From assembly GCA_002295885.1 (NCBI GenBank), contig DBGM01000051.1, positions 1 to 59,317 on the forward strand: 59,317 bases of DNA, read 5' to 3'. The notes under the pieces are model-generated. The model saw nothing but the letters and a program-made list of their open reading frames with translations, was not told where the DNA came from and searched no databases. This DNA is from Phycisphaerales bacterium UBA854. GTDB taxonomy: Bacteria > Planctomycetota > Phycisphaerae > Phycisphaerales > SM1A02. Both the position numbers and the translations under genes were made by a program. Shown here piece after piece: positions 50,075-58,634 of the stretch (its first letter is position 1; each line of letters begins with the position of its first letter).

Positions 50075-50821
50075 ATGAGCGAACACGTCCAACTCGAGAA
50101 CGAACAGGGCATCGTGCGACTCGAACTCGATCGGCCCGACAAGCACAACGCGTTGTCGATCGGTCTGATCGATGCCCTGAACGACGCCATCGGAACCATC
50201 GAGGAGCAGGACGACATCCGGGCGGTCATCCTCGGCGGACGGGGTCGATCGTTCTGCGCCGGAATGGACCTGCAGGGCGTCCTGGACGACGCCGAAGCCA
50301 TGGCCGGCATGCTCAAGGGACTCTCCGTCGCGATGCGCCGGTTGCGAAGGCTCCCGGTTCCCGTGATCGCCCGCGTGCAGGGCGCCGCCGTGGGTGGCGG
50401 ATGCGGCCTGTGCGTGGTGGCCGATTTCGCCCTCAGCCATCCGGAAGCGAAGCTCGGATATCCGGAGGTCGGACTCGGCGTCTGCCCCGCCGTCGTGGCT
50501 CCCTGGCTGGTCAGACGCATCGGCGCCGGGCCGGCCCGGGAAATGCTGCTGGCCGGCGGCACGATGACGGGTGAGGACGCTCTCCGGCGTGGTCTGATCA
50601 CCGCCCTCCATCCCCGGGAGGAACTCGAGGATGCGGCCATGGATCTCGCCCGGCACCTTGCCAAGGGGGGAAAGAATGCCATGGCGGTCACCAAACAGTG
50701 GTTGAACGAACTCGATGGATCTCTGGATGACGACCCGCTGGACCGGGCCGCGGAACTCTCGGCGGAGGTAATTGCCACCGATGAGGCCCGCGAGCGGCTC
50801 CAAGCCGTCTTCAAAGGCTGA
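50075..50821 (+). CDS. Enoyl-CoA hydratase/isomerase family protein
   Basis: A 248-residue crotonase-fold protein. Oxyanion-hole and CoA-binding stretches are visible: RLELDRPDKHNALSIGL, ILGGRGRSFCAGMDL, VQGAAVGGGCGLCVVADFAL and LGYPEVGLGVCPAVVAPWL. The second catalytic position is unclear, so hydratase, isomerase or methylglutaconyl-CoA hydratase activity cannot be separated. It lies upstream of a branched-chain amino acid catabolic run, which makes a role in leucine or fatty acyl-CoA breakdown plausible. The 260 bp after it contain a weak TAGAAT box at 50895-50900 and no convincing gene. Confidence 0.88.
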   Translation: MSEHVQLENEQGIVRLELDRPDKHNALSIGLIDALNDAIGTIEEQDDIRAVILGGRGRSFCAGMDLQGVLDDAEAMAGMLKGLSVAMRRLRRLPVPVIARVQGAAVGGGCGLCVVADFALSHPEAKLGYPEVGLGVCPAVVAPWLVRRIGAGPAREMLLAGGTMTGEDALRRGLITALHPREELEDAAMDLARHLAKGGKNAMAVTKQWLNELDGSLDDDPLDRAAELSAEVIATDEARERLQAVFKG

Positions 50822-51081
50822 TTTCAGCCCCCTCAGGGCCCCTGGCTGTGGATTTGGGGTGCCTTCGAGCCCTACCCGAATGGTCCGAAATCGCTAGAAT
50901 GTCGTGTTCGGGACCTCCTGATGCGGCCGGCCGTTTCACGTGCCACGCCACTCCTCCCTTCTACAAGAAGGATCGGGCCGGTTCCCCCGCAACTCCCCGC
51001 TTCCCGGGGCCCAGCGGCGTACAAATCTAGGGCAGCCCGATCAGGGCCCATTCTCCTCCCGGAGTCGACTGACGAATCCTC

Positions 51082-51981
51082 ATGACCACTGCACTCACCT
51101 CCACTCCGCTGCCATGCACGCGATCAGAGGACGGCATCGTGTCCATCCATCTTGCCGCTCAGGATCGACCGGTGGTCATCCTCGACACCACCCTGCTGGG
51201 TGCGCTCGAGACCACCCTCGATGCGGTGATCGCAGCGGCGGACGAGGCCCCACTCCGGGGTGTGATCCTGCGGAGCGACTGCCCCCGGGTCTTCGTGGCC
51301 GGGGCGGATCTGGTGGAGATCGACGGTCTCGGGGACGACGCCCTGCTCGACTACCTCGCCGAGGGAAGCCGCATCTTCTCCAAGCTCTCCTCGCTTCCGT
51401 GCCCCACCGTCGCCGCCGTCGATGGAGCGACGCTCGGAGGCGGTCTTGAGATCGCCATGCACTGCGACGGCCTGGTGGCGACACGACTCAGCGCATCCGG
51501 CAAGCCGTACCCGATCGGACTTCCGGAATGCTCGCTGGGCATCCTTCCCGGCTGGGGCGGCACCCAGATGCTGCCGGCCAGAATCGATCCGCTGACCGCG
51601 ATCCGCATGACGGTCGGCGGAACCCCTTCGACCTCCGATGACGTGCCCGAGGGGCTGGTCGATCGGTTCGTCGACGACGCCTCCCAGCTGCCCTCCGCCT
51701 GCGTGGAGTGGCTCGAGGCGCACCCGGGGGCGGATCGCCCCCACGGAACCCCGCGTTGTCTCGATCACAAGCACCCCGGAACGGTGCAGGCTGCGATCGA
51801 GCACGCACGTCAGGAACTCGAGGACACGCCCGAACTGCGGGCCGTCCTCGACTGCATGGAGATCGGACTTCGCGACGGGTGGCACGATGCCATCCGGGCC
51901 GAGCAGCGGCATCTCGTCGCGCTGCGGGGCACCGAAGCGACCCGTGCGAAGTTGGAAGCCTTCTTCAGCAAGCAACGCTGA
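51082..51981 (+). CDS. Enoyl-CoA hydratase/isomerase (FadB/FadJ N-domain-like)
   Basis: A 299-residue crotonase-fold protein with closest resemblance to the hydratase half of multifunctional FadB/FadJ. Visible motifs are GVILRSDCPRVFVAGADL, VAAVDGATLGGGLEIAMHCD, IGLPECSLGILPGWGGTQML with its catalytic Glu, and a C-terminal helical part. No dehydrogenase half follows. It is the first gene of the run leading into acyl-CoA dehydrogenase, 18 bp downstream. The substrate may be an unsaturated branched or straight acyl-CoA. No ribosome binding site stands out. Confidence 0.88.
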   Translation: MTTALTSTPLPCTRSEDGIVSIHLAAQDRPVVILDTTLLGALETTLDAVIAAADEAPLRGVILRSDCPRVFVAGADLVEIDGLGDDALLDYLAEGSRIFSKLSSLPCPTVAAVDGATLGGGLEIAMHCDGLVATRLSASGKPYPIGLPECSLGILPGWGGTQMLPARIDPLTAIRMTVGGTPSTSDDVPEGLVDRFVDDASQLPSACVEWLEAHPGADRPHGTPRCLDHKHPGTVQAAIEHARQELEDTPELRAVLDCMEIGLRDGWHDAIRAEQRHLVALRGTEATRAKLEAFFSKQR

Positions 51982-51999
51982 ATCCAGGAGCAGTAACCC

Positions 52000-53964
52000 G
52001 TGGCCAAGAACGAACTCACCGACAAACTGAAGAACATCTCCGCCGAAGATCGCAAGCAGATCGAGCAGGCCCAGGAGATGCTGGGACCCGACCCGGAGAC
52101 CATGGGATTCATCAAGAATCTCTTCTGGGGCAACTTCCGGTCCGAACTGGTCTTCCCCTTCCCCGAGGAACCGGCCGACGAGCGGGCCCGCTGCGACGAA
52201 CTCCTGTCGAGACTCGACGAATACCTCCGCAACGAGCACCCCAGCATCGAGATCGACCAGAATCAGGAGATCCCCTCCTGGGTCATCCGGAGACTGTTCG
52301 AACTCGGTGTGATGGGCATGATCATCCCGCAGGAGTACGGCGGCGGCAGCTTCGGAATCACCAGCTACAACCGGATCCTGGAGCGGATCGGCCAGAGCTG
52401 CGGATCCACCGCGGTCCTGGTGTCCGCCCACCAGTCGATCGGATGCGGCGCGATCAACCTCTTCGGCACCGATGAGCAGAAGCAGTACTGGCTTCCGCGC
52501 ATGGCCGAGGGCACGCTGAGCGCATTCTGCCTCTCCGAACCGAACGTCGGCTGCGATGCGGGCGGACAGGAGACCCGTTGCACCGAATCGGAGTGCGGCG
52601 AGTACTACATCATCAACGGTGAGAAGAAGTGGGCCACGTCGGGCGCGCTGTCCGGAATGTTCACGGTGATGTGCAAGCACGACCTCACCGATCCCCGGAC
52701 CGGAAAGACCAAGACCAAGGTCACCGCGCTGATCTGCACGCCGGACATGGAAGGCATCGACATCTTCAGTCGGAACCGTGCCAAGTGCGGCATCCGGGGA
52801 ACGTGGCAGGCGCGGGTCCGGTTCACCGACGTGAAGGTCCCCAAGGCCAACCTCCTGCACCACGAAGGTCGCGGATTGAACGTGGCCCTGACCTGCCTGA
52901 ACTACGGCCGGTGCACCCTGTCCGCGGGAATGGTGGGAGCGGGACGCTCCGCGTGGCTGCAGGCGCTGAAGTGGGCCCAGACGCGACACCAGTTCGACCG
53001 CCCGCTCGGCAAGTTCGATCTGGTCCGTGACAACCTCGCAACCATGTCCGCGTACGTCTACGCCATGGATTCCATGCTCTACCTGACCACCGGCATCGTC
53101 GATCGCGACGACGAGGACATCATGCTGGAGACCGCCATCTGCAAGGTCTTCTGCTCGGAGATGGGATTCCGTTGCACCAACCTCGCCATGCAGGTCATGG
53201 GCGGCGAAGGCTACATGACCGAAAATGAACTCGAACGCCTCTGGCGCGACTCGAGGATCAACACCATCGTCGAGGGAGCCAACGAGGTCATGCACGCATT
53301 CGTGTTCGCCTACGGCTCGAAGCAGCTCGGCGAACACATGCTCGCCGTGAAGAGTGCACCCTGGAAGCGGCCGCTGACCGCTCTGAAGATCGCATCGCAG
53401 CTGTTCCTGGGCATCCGCCCGGCCGCACCGGCCGTCGACGGACTCGATGCGTCGCTGCGTGGACACACCCGGACGATCGAGGGACTGGTCCGGGAGTTCA
53501 GTCATCAGGTCAAGACCATGTTCAAGGTCCACGAGGAGGGTCTGATCACCAATCAGATGATCCAGCGTCGACTGAGCTCGATGGTCATCTGGATCCACGC
53601 CATGGTCTGTTCGCTCAGTCGACACGACCGGGACATCCGGTCGGGAATGGATGCCGACGCCCTGAAGCGGGATCGGGCCGTGGTCGACCACATCTGCGCC
53701 ATTGGAACGCACATGTTCAACGAATGCCTCCGCGGACTGCGGACCAACACCGACGACACCATGCGGACGGCCGCCGATGCGACATGGGATCTGCTCGAAA
53801 CCATGCCCCATTCAGACTACATTGTGCCCGAGAAGACTCCCGACGAGACCGCCCTGGGCAACGGCCGGGTCACCGATCAGAGCCACATCCAGCAGTTCGG
53901 AAGCGGTTCGATCGCGAAGGAACTCGATAAAGAGCGTGTGAACGAACACGCCAGCGTCGATTGA
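52000..53964 (+). CDS. Acyl-CoA dehydrogenase (VLCAD/ACAD9-like length)
   Basis: A 654-residue FAD enzyme, longer than the ~380-residue short-chain class, with an extra C-terminal helical domain (residues ~450-640). It shows LGVMGMIIPQEYGGGSFG, AFCLSEPNVGCDAGG, YYIINGEKKWATSGAL, GIRGTWQARVRFTDVKVP and QVMGGEGYMTENELERLWRD followed by the catalytic Glu in NTIVEGANEVM. It introduces the alpha-beta double bond in acyl-CoAs. GTG 52000 is supported by AGGAG at good spacing. It sits between an enoyl-CoA hydratase and leucine-type dehydrogenase. The electron-transfer flavoprotein genes are not in the window. Confidence 0.93.
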   Translation: MAKNELTDKLKNISAEDRKQIEQAQEMLGPDPETMGFIKNLFWGNFRSELVFPFPEEPADERARCDELLSRLDEYLRNEHPSIEIDQNQEIPSWVIRRLFELGVMGMIIPQEYGGGSFGITSYNRILERIGQSCGSTAVLVSAHQSIGCGAINLFGTDEQKQYWLPRMAEGTLSAFCLSEPNVGCDAGGQETRCTESECGEYYIINGEKKWATSGALSGMFTVMCKHDLTDPRTGKTKTKVTALICTPDMEGIDIFSRNRAKCGIRGTWQARVRFTDVKVPKANLLHHEGRGLNVALTCLNYGRCTLSAGMVGAGRSAWLQALKWAQTRHQFDRPLGKFDLVRDNLATMSAYVYAMDSMLYLTTGIVDRDDEDIMLETAICKVFCSEMGFRCTNLAMQVMGGEGYMTENELERLWRDSRINTIVEGANEVMHAFVFAYGSKQLGEHMLAVKSAPWKRPLTALKIASQLFLGIRPAAPAVDGLDASLRGHTRTIEGLVREFSHQVKTMFKVHEEGLITNQMIQRRLSSMVIWIHAMVCSLSRHDRDIRSGMDADALKRDRAVVDHICAIGTHMFNECLRGLRTNTDDTMRTAADATWDLLETMPHSDYIVPEKTPDETALGNGRVTDQSHIQQFGSGSIAKELDKERVNEHASVD

Positions 53965-53982
53965 GAGCACGGAAGGAAGCAC

Positions 53983-55047
53983 ATGAATCTCATCGAGGAA
54001 ATGACGACCCGGGGACACGAACGCGTCTGCGTTCATCATGATCCGGACTCCGGCCTCCGGGCCATCATCGCCGTGCATTCCACCGCGCTGGGCAACGCCC
54101 TGGGCGGTACCCGGCGGTGGCACTACGACTCCTACGATGCGGCTCTGCTCGACGTCCTCCGCCTGTCCCGCGGCATGACCTACAAGGCAGCCTGCGCCGG
54201 CCTGGACATGGGTGGAGCCAAGAGCGTCATCCTGCTCGATTCCCCACGCCAGACCCCCACCGAAGCCCAGGCCCGGGCCATGGGACGATTCGTCGATTCA
54301 TTCAACGGCGACTACATCGCCGCCGAGGACGTCGGAGTCAACGAGCAGTTCGTCGACTGGATGGCCATGGAGACCGACCACGTGATGGGCGGCACCGGTG
54401 AAGGTCAGGGCGGCGATCCCTCCCCCCACACCGCACTGGGCGTGTTCCGCGGCATGCAGGCCTGCCTTCGACACGTCGGAGAGAGCCAGTTCGCCGGACT
54501 CACGGTCGCGATCCAGGGGGTCGGAAGCGTCGGAGCGCATCTCGCCCGGATGCTGCACGAGCACGGTGCCGAACTCGTCGTGGCCGACATCCATCAGAAC
54601 AGCGTCGATGAGATGGTCGGCAAGTACGGAGCGCGTGCGGTCGGTACGGACGAGATCATCGGTGCCGAATGCGACATCCTCGCCCCCTGTGCCCTGGGCG
54701 CCGTCATCGGCCCCGACAACATCGATTCCATCCGGGCCCGAATGATCTGCGGAGCTGCGAACAACCAGCTGGTGGATCACGATCGGGATGCGGCCGCCCT
54801 CCGGAAGCGGGGCGTGCTGTACGGACCCGACTTCATCGTCAACGCCGGCGGACTCATTCATCTGGCCGGACTCTACCTCGGTCTGACGCCTCCGCAGCTG
54901 GAGGCCAAGATCGACGACATCGAGTCGACCACGCTCCGGATCTTCGAACTGACCGATCAGCACGAATCGACGGCCCACGCCGCCGTGGCCCTGGCCGAGG
55001 AACGGATCGCCACCGAGCGGTCCCGGGAGGAGACCCATGCCGGTTGA
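53983..55047 (+). CDS. Leucine/branched-chain amino acid dehydrogenase (Glu/Leu/Phe/Val family)
   Basis: A 354-residue NAD-dependent oxidoreductase deaminating branched-chain amino acids to 2-oxoacids. Family features are GGTRRWHYDSYDAALLDVLR, MTYKAACAGLDMGGAKSVIL with the catalytic Lys, AAEDVGVNEQFVDWM, the NAD-binding GVGSVGAHLARMLHEHGAEL, and CGAANNQLVDHDRD. It precedes the branched-chain 2-oxoacid dehydrogenase genes and overlaps the first by 11 bp, so its product, the 2-oxoacid, would be passed directly to that complex. GGAAGG is the ribosome binding site. Confidence 0.92.
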   Translation: MNLIEEMTTRGHERVCVHHDPDSGLRAIIAVHSTALGNALGGTRRWHYDSYDAALLDVLRLSRGMTYKAACAGLDMGGAKSVILLDSPRQTPTEAQARAMGRFVDSFNGDYIAAEDVGVNEQFVDWMAMETDHVMGGTGEGQGGDPSPHTALGVFRGMQACLRHVGESQFAGLTVAIQGVGSVGAHLARMLHEHGAELVVADIHQNSVDEMVGKYGARAVGTDEIIGAECDILAPCALGAVIGPDNIDSIRARMICGAANNQLVDHDRDAAALRKRGVLYGPDFIVNAGGLIHLAGLYLGLTPPQLEAKIDDIESTTLRIFELTDQHESTAHAAVALAEERIATERSREETHAG

Positions 55048-56149
55048 ACCAGTCTTTGAAACCAAGATCGATCGGGTCACCATCCTCGATGAGCACGGTC
55101 GGTTCGATGAGGAACTCGGCGCCGGTCTCATTCCCGACGAAGACGTCGTCGAGCTGTACAAGCACATGACCACCTGCCGGCATCTCGACGAGATCGCCTT
55201 CAAGCTGCAGCGAAGCGGTCGGATGGGCACCTACCCGGAGAACCGCGGCCAGGAGGCCACCTCGCTCGGTGCGGCCTACGCACTGCGACCGGACGACTGG
55301 CTCGTGACCTGCTACCGGGAGAACGCCGGACTCTTCTGGCGGGGACTCCCCATGGAATACGTCCTCCTGCACTGGATGGGCGACGAGCGGGGCAACCAGA
55401 TTCCCGAAGGACTCAACGTGACGCCGCTGGCCATTCCAATCGGAACACAGATGCTGCACGCCACCGGACTGGCCTGGGCCAGCAAGTACCGGGGCGAGGA
55501 CGGCATCGCCTGCACCTTCTTCGGCGACGGAGCCACGAGCGAGGGCGACTTCCACGAAGCCATGAACTTCGCGGCCAACCTCGACATCCCGGTCGTCTTC
55601 TTCTGCCAGAACAACTGCTGGGCGATCTCGGTCCCCACCCGGATCCAGTGCTCCGCTCCCACCATCGCCCAGCGTGGACTGGGATACGGCATGGACTGCG
55701 TCCAGGTCGACGGCAACGACATCTTCGCCGTGGTGAAGGTCGTGCGCGACGCCGCCGAACGGGCGCGGACCACCAACCGCCCCACCTTCATCGAGGCGAT
55801 CACCTACCGGTTGGGAGACCACACCACCGCCGACGACGCCCGTCGCTACCGCGACGAGGAGGAGGTCGAGATGTGGAAGCTGCGGGATCCGCTGATCCGG
55901 CTCCGGGGATGGCTCGACGCCCGCGGTCTGTGGGACGACTCGAAGCAGGCGAAGCTGCTCGAGGACGCCGACGAGCAGATCAACGCCGCGGTGCAACGGG
56001 CCAACGACATCGAACCGATGCCACCCAGCGAGTTCTTCGCCCACATGTACAAGTCCATGCCGGCAAACCTGCAGAAGCAGATGCAGACGATGCGAACCAG
56101 CAGTCTCGGCCGCAACCCCGAAACCGCGGACCAGTCCGCGACGGCCTGA
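55037..56149 (+). CDS. Branched-chain 2-oxoacid dehydrogenase E1 component, alpha subunit
   Basis: A 370-residue thiamine-diphosphate E1 alpha subunit. The thiamine motif is GDGATSEGDFHEAMNFAANL...QNNCW, with RNRGQE-like ENRGQEATSLGAAYAL, and ITYRLGDHTTADDARRYRD of the phosphorylation-loop region. With E1 beta it decarboxylates branched 2-oxoacids and transfers the acyl group to the E2 lipoyl arm. The branched-chain type is favoured over pyruvate because of the leucine dehydrogenase neighbour; sequence alone is not decisive. GGAGGAG lies just before ATG 55037, which overlaps the preceding gene by 11 bp. Confidence 0.9.
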   Translation: MPVEPVFETKIDRVTILDEHGRFDEELGAGLIPDEDVVELYKHMTTCRHLDEIAFKLQRSGRMGTYPENRGQEATSLGAAYALRPDDWLVTCYRENAGLFWRGLPMEYVLLHWMGDERGNQIPEGLNVTPLAIPIGTQMLHATGLAWASKYRGEDGIACTFFGDGATSEGDFHEAMNFAANLDIPVVFFCQNNCWAISVPTRIQCSAPTIAQRGLGYGMDCVQVDGNDIFAVVKVVRDAAERARTTNRPTFIEAITYRLGDHTTADDARRYRDEEEVEMWKLRDPLIRLRGWLDARGLWDDSKQAKLLEDADEQINAAVQRANDIEPMPPSEFFAHMYKSMPANLQKQMQTMRTSSLGRNPETADQSATA

Positions 56150-56170
56150 CCGACCCCGGAGCCCACCCCA

Positions 56171-57139
56171 ATGGCAAACCTCACGCTTGTCCAAGCAATC
56201 AACCTCGCCCTGATCCAGGAAATGGAGCGGGACGATCGCGTGATGATCCTCGGTGAGGACGTCGGTCCCAACGGCGGCGTCTTCCGGGTGACCGAAGGAC
56301 TGCACAAGCGGTTCGGCGAACACCGGGTGGTGGACACCCCTCTGGCCGAGTCCGGAATCATCGGCACCGCGGTCGGCCTGGCGATGGGCGGCCTGCGTCC
56401 GATCGCCGAGATCCAGTTCGAAGGCTTCCTCGGACCCGCCTACGACCAGATCTGCACGCACGCCGCCCGCATGCGGACCCGGACCCGCAGCGCCCTGACG
56501 GTGCCGCTGGTGATCCGGGTTCCCGTCGGCGGCGGCATCCACGCTCCCGAGCTGCACAGCGACAGCCCGGAGGCGATCTACACCCACAACCCCGGACTCA
56601 AGGTGGTCATGCCCAGTTCGCCGCGGGACGCGAAGGGACTGCTCCTGAGCGCGATCCGCGATCCGGATCCGGTGATCTTCTTCGAACCGAAGCGCATCTA
56701 CCGCGCCTTCCGCGAGGAGGTCCCCGAGGATGAGTACACCGTTCCCATTGGCGAGGCCCGGGTGGTCCGGAAGGGATCCGAGCTCACGATGATCTCCTGG
56801 GGCGCTTCGGTCATCCAGTGCATGAATGCGATCGAAGCCTCCGGTCGGGACATCGAACTGATCGACCTGCGGACCATCGCTCCGTTCGACATGGAGACGG
56901 TGTCGGCCTCCGTCCGACGGACGGGACGGGCGATCGTGGTCCACGAGGCCCCGCTCTCCTGCGGACTCGGAAGCGAAATCGCCTCCCGGATCATGGAGGA
57001 GTGCTTCCTGCACCTCGAGGCCCCGGTCCAGCGGGTCACGGGCTTCGACACCATCATGCCCTACTACAAGCTCGAACTCGAGTACCTTCCGGACGCCGAC
57101 CGCATCGGCAAGGCGATCAACGAGATCGTCGCCTACTGA
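56171..57139 (+). CDS. Branched-chain 2-oxoacid dehydrogenase E1 component, beta subunit
   Basis: A 322-residue transketolase-like E1 beta subunit. Recognisable stretches are LILGEDVGPNGGVFRVTEGL, VVDTPLAESGIIGTAVGLAM, GLRPIAEIQFEGFLGPAYDQ, the GGGIHAPELHSDSPEAIYTH active-site loop and LIDLRTIAPFDMETVSASVR. It forms the heterotetramer with the alpha subunit. GGAG lies 8 nt before ATG 56171. Gaps to the flanking genes are 21 and 24 bp. Confidence 0.94.
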   Translation: MANLTLVQAINLALIQEMERDDRVMILGEDVGPNGGVFRVTEGLHKRFGEHRVVDTPLAESGIIGTAVGLAMGGLRPIAEIQFEGFLGPAYDQICTHAARMRTRTRSALTVPLVIRVPVGGGIHAPELHSDSPEAIYTHNPGLKVVMPSSPRDAKGLLLSAIRDPDPVIFFEPKRIYRAFREEVPEDEYTVPIGEARVVRKGSELTMISWGASVIQCMNAIEASGRDIELIDLRTIAPFDMETVSASVRRTGRAIVVHEAPLSCGLGSEIASRIMEECFLHLEAPVQRVTGFDTIMPYYKLELEYLPDADRIGKAINEIVAY

Positions 57140-57163
57140 ATTCCTCCTGCACACTGAAGCACC

Positions 57164-58555
57164 ATGGTCATCAAGCAACCGGACGACAAGTCGCACTTCA
57201 TCCTTCCCGACCTCGGAGAGGGTGTGCACGAAGCGGAACTGATCCGGTGGCTGGTCGCCCCCGGCGACACGGTCACCGAACACCAGACGCTCGCCGAGAT
57301 GGAGACCGACAAGGCCCTCGTCGAGGTTCCCAGTCCCTGGAGCGGCGTCATCAAGGAACTGCACGGCAAGGAGGGGGAGATCCTCAACGTCGGCAACCCG
57401 CTGGTCAGCTACCAAGTCGGAGGAGCCTCCGACCCGGCCACCGCACCCGCTGCGGCCGCCGTGGTCGAGGAGGAGTCCGAGGACGCAGGCACCGTCGTGG
57501 GCAGCGTCGACTCCAGCCTGTCGATTCCCGCCTCCTTCGTACAGACCGAGGCTCCGGTCGTCTCGAACGCTTCGGGCAAGGCACTGGCCACCCCTGCAGT
57601 CCGACGAATCGCCCGTGACATGTCCGTGGACATCGACACCGTTCCCGGTACCGGACGCGGTGGTCGGGTCACCGCCTCGGACGTGCACAACCACGCCAAC
57701 GGGGCACCGCCGGCACCCGCTGCGGCCCCCACGCCCGTACCCGCTCCGGCTCCGGCCCCTTCGATGCACGCCCAGGTCGGTCAGCATGCTCCGCAGCAGG
57801 TACCAGCCCCGAGTGCGGCTCCGGCCATGGAACTGGCCACCCCGGTGGCCCTGCCGCTGGAGGGTGTCGCCGAGCGGATCCCCTTCCGCGGCGTCCGCCG
57901 CAAGATCGCCCAGTCGCTCCTCCACTCGGTCCAGACCACCGTCCACTTCACCGTGGTCGACGAGGTCGACGTCACCGAGCTGCAGAAGAAGCGCAAGGGA
58001 CTCGAGCAGCTGCTGGGCCGCGGACTGAGTCTGCTGCCCTTCCTCATGACCGCGGTCTGCACCGCCCTGAAGCAGCATCCGATCCTCAACGCGAACGTCG
58101 ACGACTTCGTGGAGGAGATCCACGTCAAGAACGTCATCAATCTGGGCTGTGCGGTCGACACCGAACACGGCCTGATGGTTCCGGTCATCGACAACGCCGA
58201 TCAGCTCACCGTCGTGCAGCTTGCCGATCGGGTCACGGAAGTGGCCAAGGGGTGTCGCGACCGAAGCATTGCCCGTGAGAATCTCTCGGGGGGAACGTTC
58301 ACGATCTCCAACGTCGGCAGCTACGGCGGTGCATTCGCCACACCGATCATCAACTACCCGGAGGTTGCGATTCTCGCCGCCGGCCGGGCCCGGGAGCGTG
58401 TCCTAACCCGGGACGGTGCCTTCTACGCGGGATGGATCCTGCCCCTGAGCCTCAGCTGCGACCACCGGGTCGTCGACGGAGCCGAAGGTGCACGCTTCCT
58501 GAACACCGTCAAGGGCCTGCTGGAATCACCCGGCAACCTGCTGCCCCAGCTCTGA
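57164..58555 (+). CDS. Branched-chain 2-oxoacid dehydrogenase E2 (dihydrolipoamide acyltransferase)
   Basis: A 463-residue acyltransferase with three domains. The lipoyl domain (residues ~12-85) carries Lys50 in EMETDKALVEVPSPW. After a flexible linker the E3/E1-binding domain is at about 140-180 (LATPAVRRIARDMSVDIDTV). A Pro/Ala-rich linker leads to the catalytic domain (232-463) with His434 in SCDHRVVDGAEG. It transfers the branched acyl group to CoA. The dihydrolipoamide dehydrogenase (E3) gene is not in the window, so it is encoded elsewhere or shared. The gene ends the catabolic run. Confidence 0.94.
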   Translation: MVIKQPDDKSHFILPDLGEGVHEAELIRWLVAPGDTVTEHQTLAEMETDKALVEVPSPWSGVIKELHGKEGEILNVGNPLVSYQVGGASDPATAPAAAAVVEEESEDAGTVVGSVDSSLSIPASFVQTEAPVVSNASGKALATPAVRRIARDMSVDIDTVPGTGRGGRVTASDVHNHANGAPPAPAAAPTPVPAPAPAPSMHAQVGQHAPQQVPAPSAAPAMELATPVALPLEGVAERIPFRGVRRKIAQSLLHSVQTTVHFTVVDEVDVTELQKKRKGLEQLLGRGLSLLPFLMTAVCTALKQHPILNANVDDFVEEIHVKNVINLGCAVDTEHGLMVPVIDNADQLTVVQLADRVTEVAKGCRDRSIARENLSGGTFTISNVGSYGGAFATPIINYPEVAILAAGRARERVLTRDGAFYAGWILPLSLSCDHRVVDGAEGARFLNTVKGLLESPGNLLPQL

Positions 58556-58634
58556 GTTCTCCATCGGTCCCGATGCAGATCGACCCCACCGATGGCGGGG
58601 CCGCTTCGTCGTCACGGAATGGTCTCAATTTCGA

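Noticed and set aside
51124..58168. Minus-strand frames of 895 and 1104 codons opposite the catabolic run
   Set aside because: Antisense shadows of well-supported enzymes, with His/Val/Asp-rich composition typical of reverse GC-rich coding.
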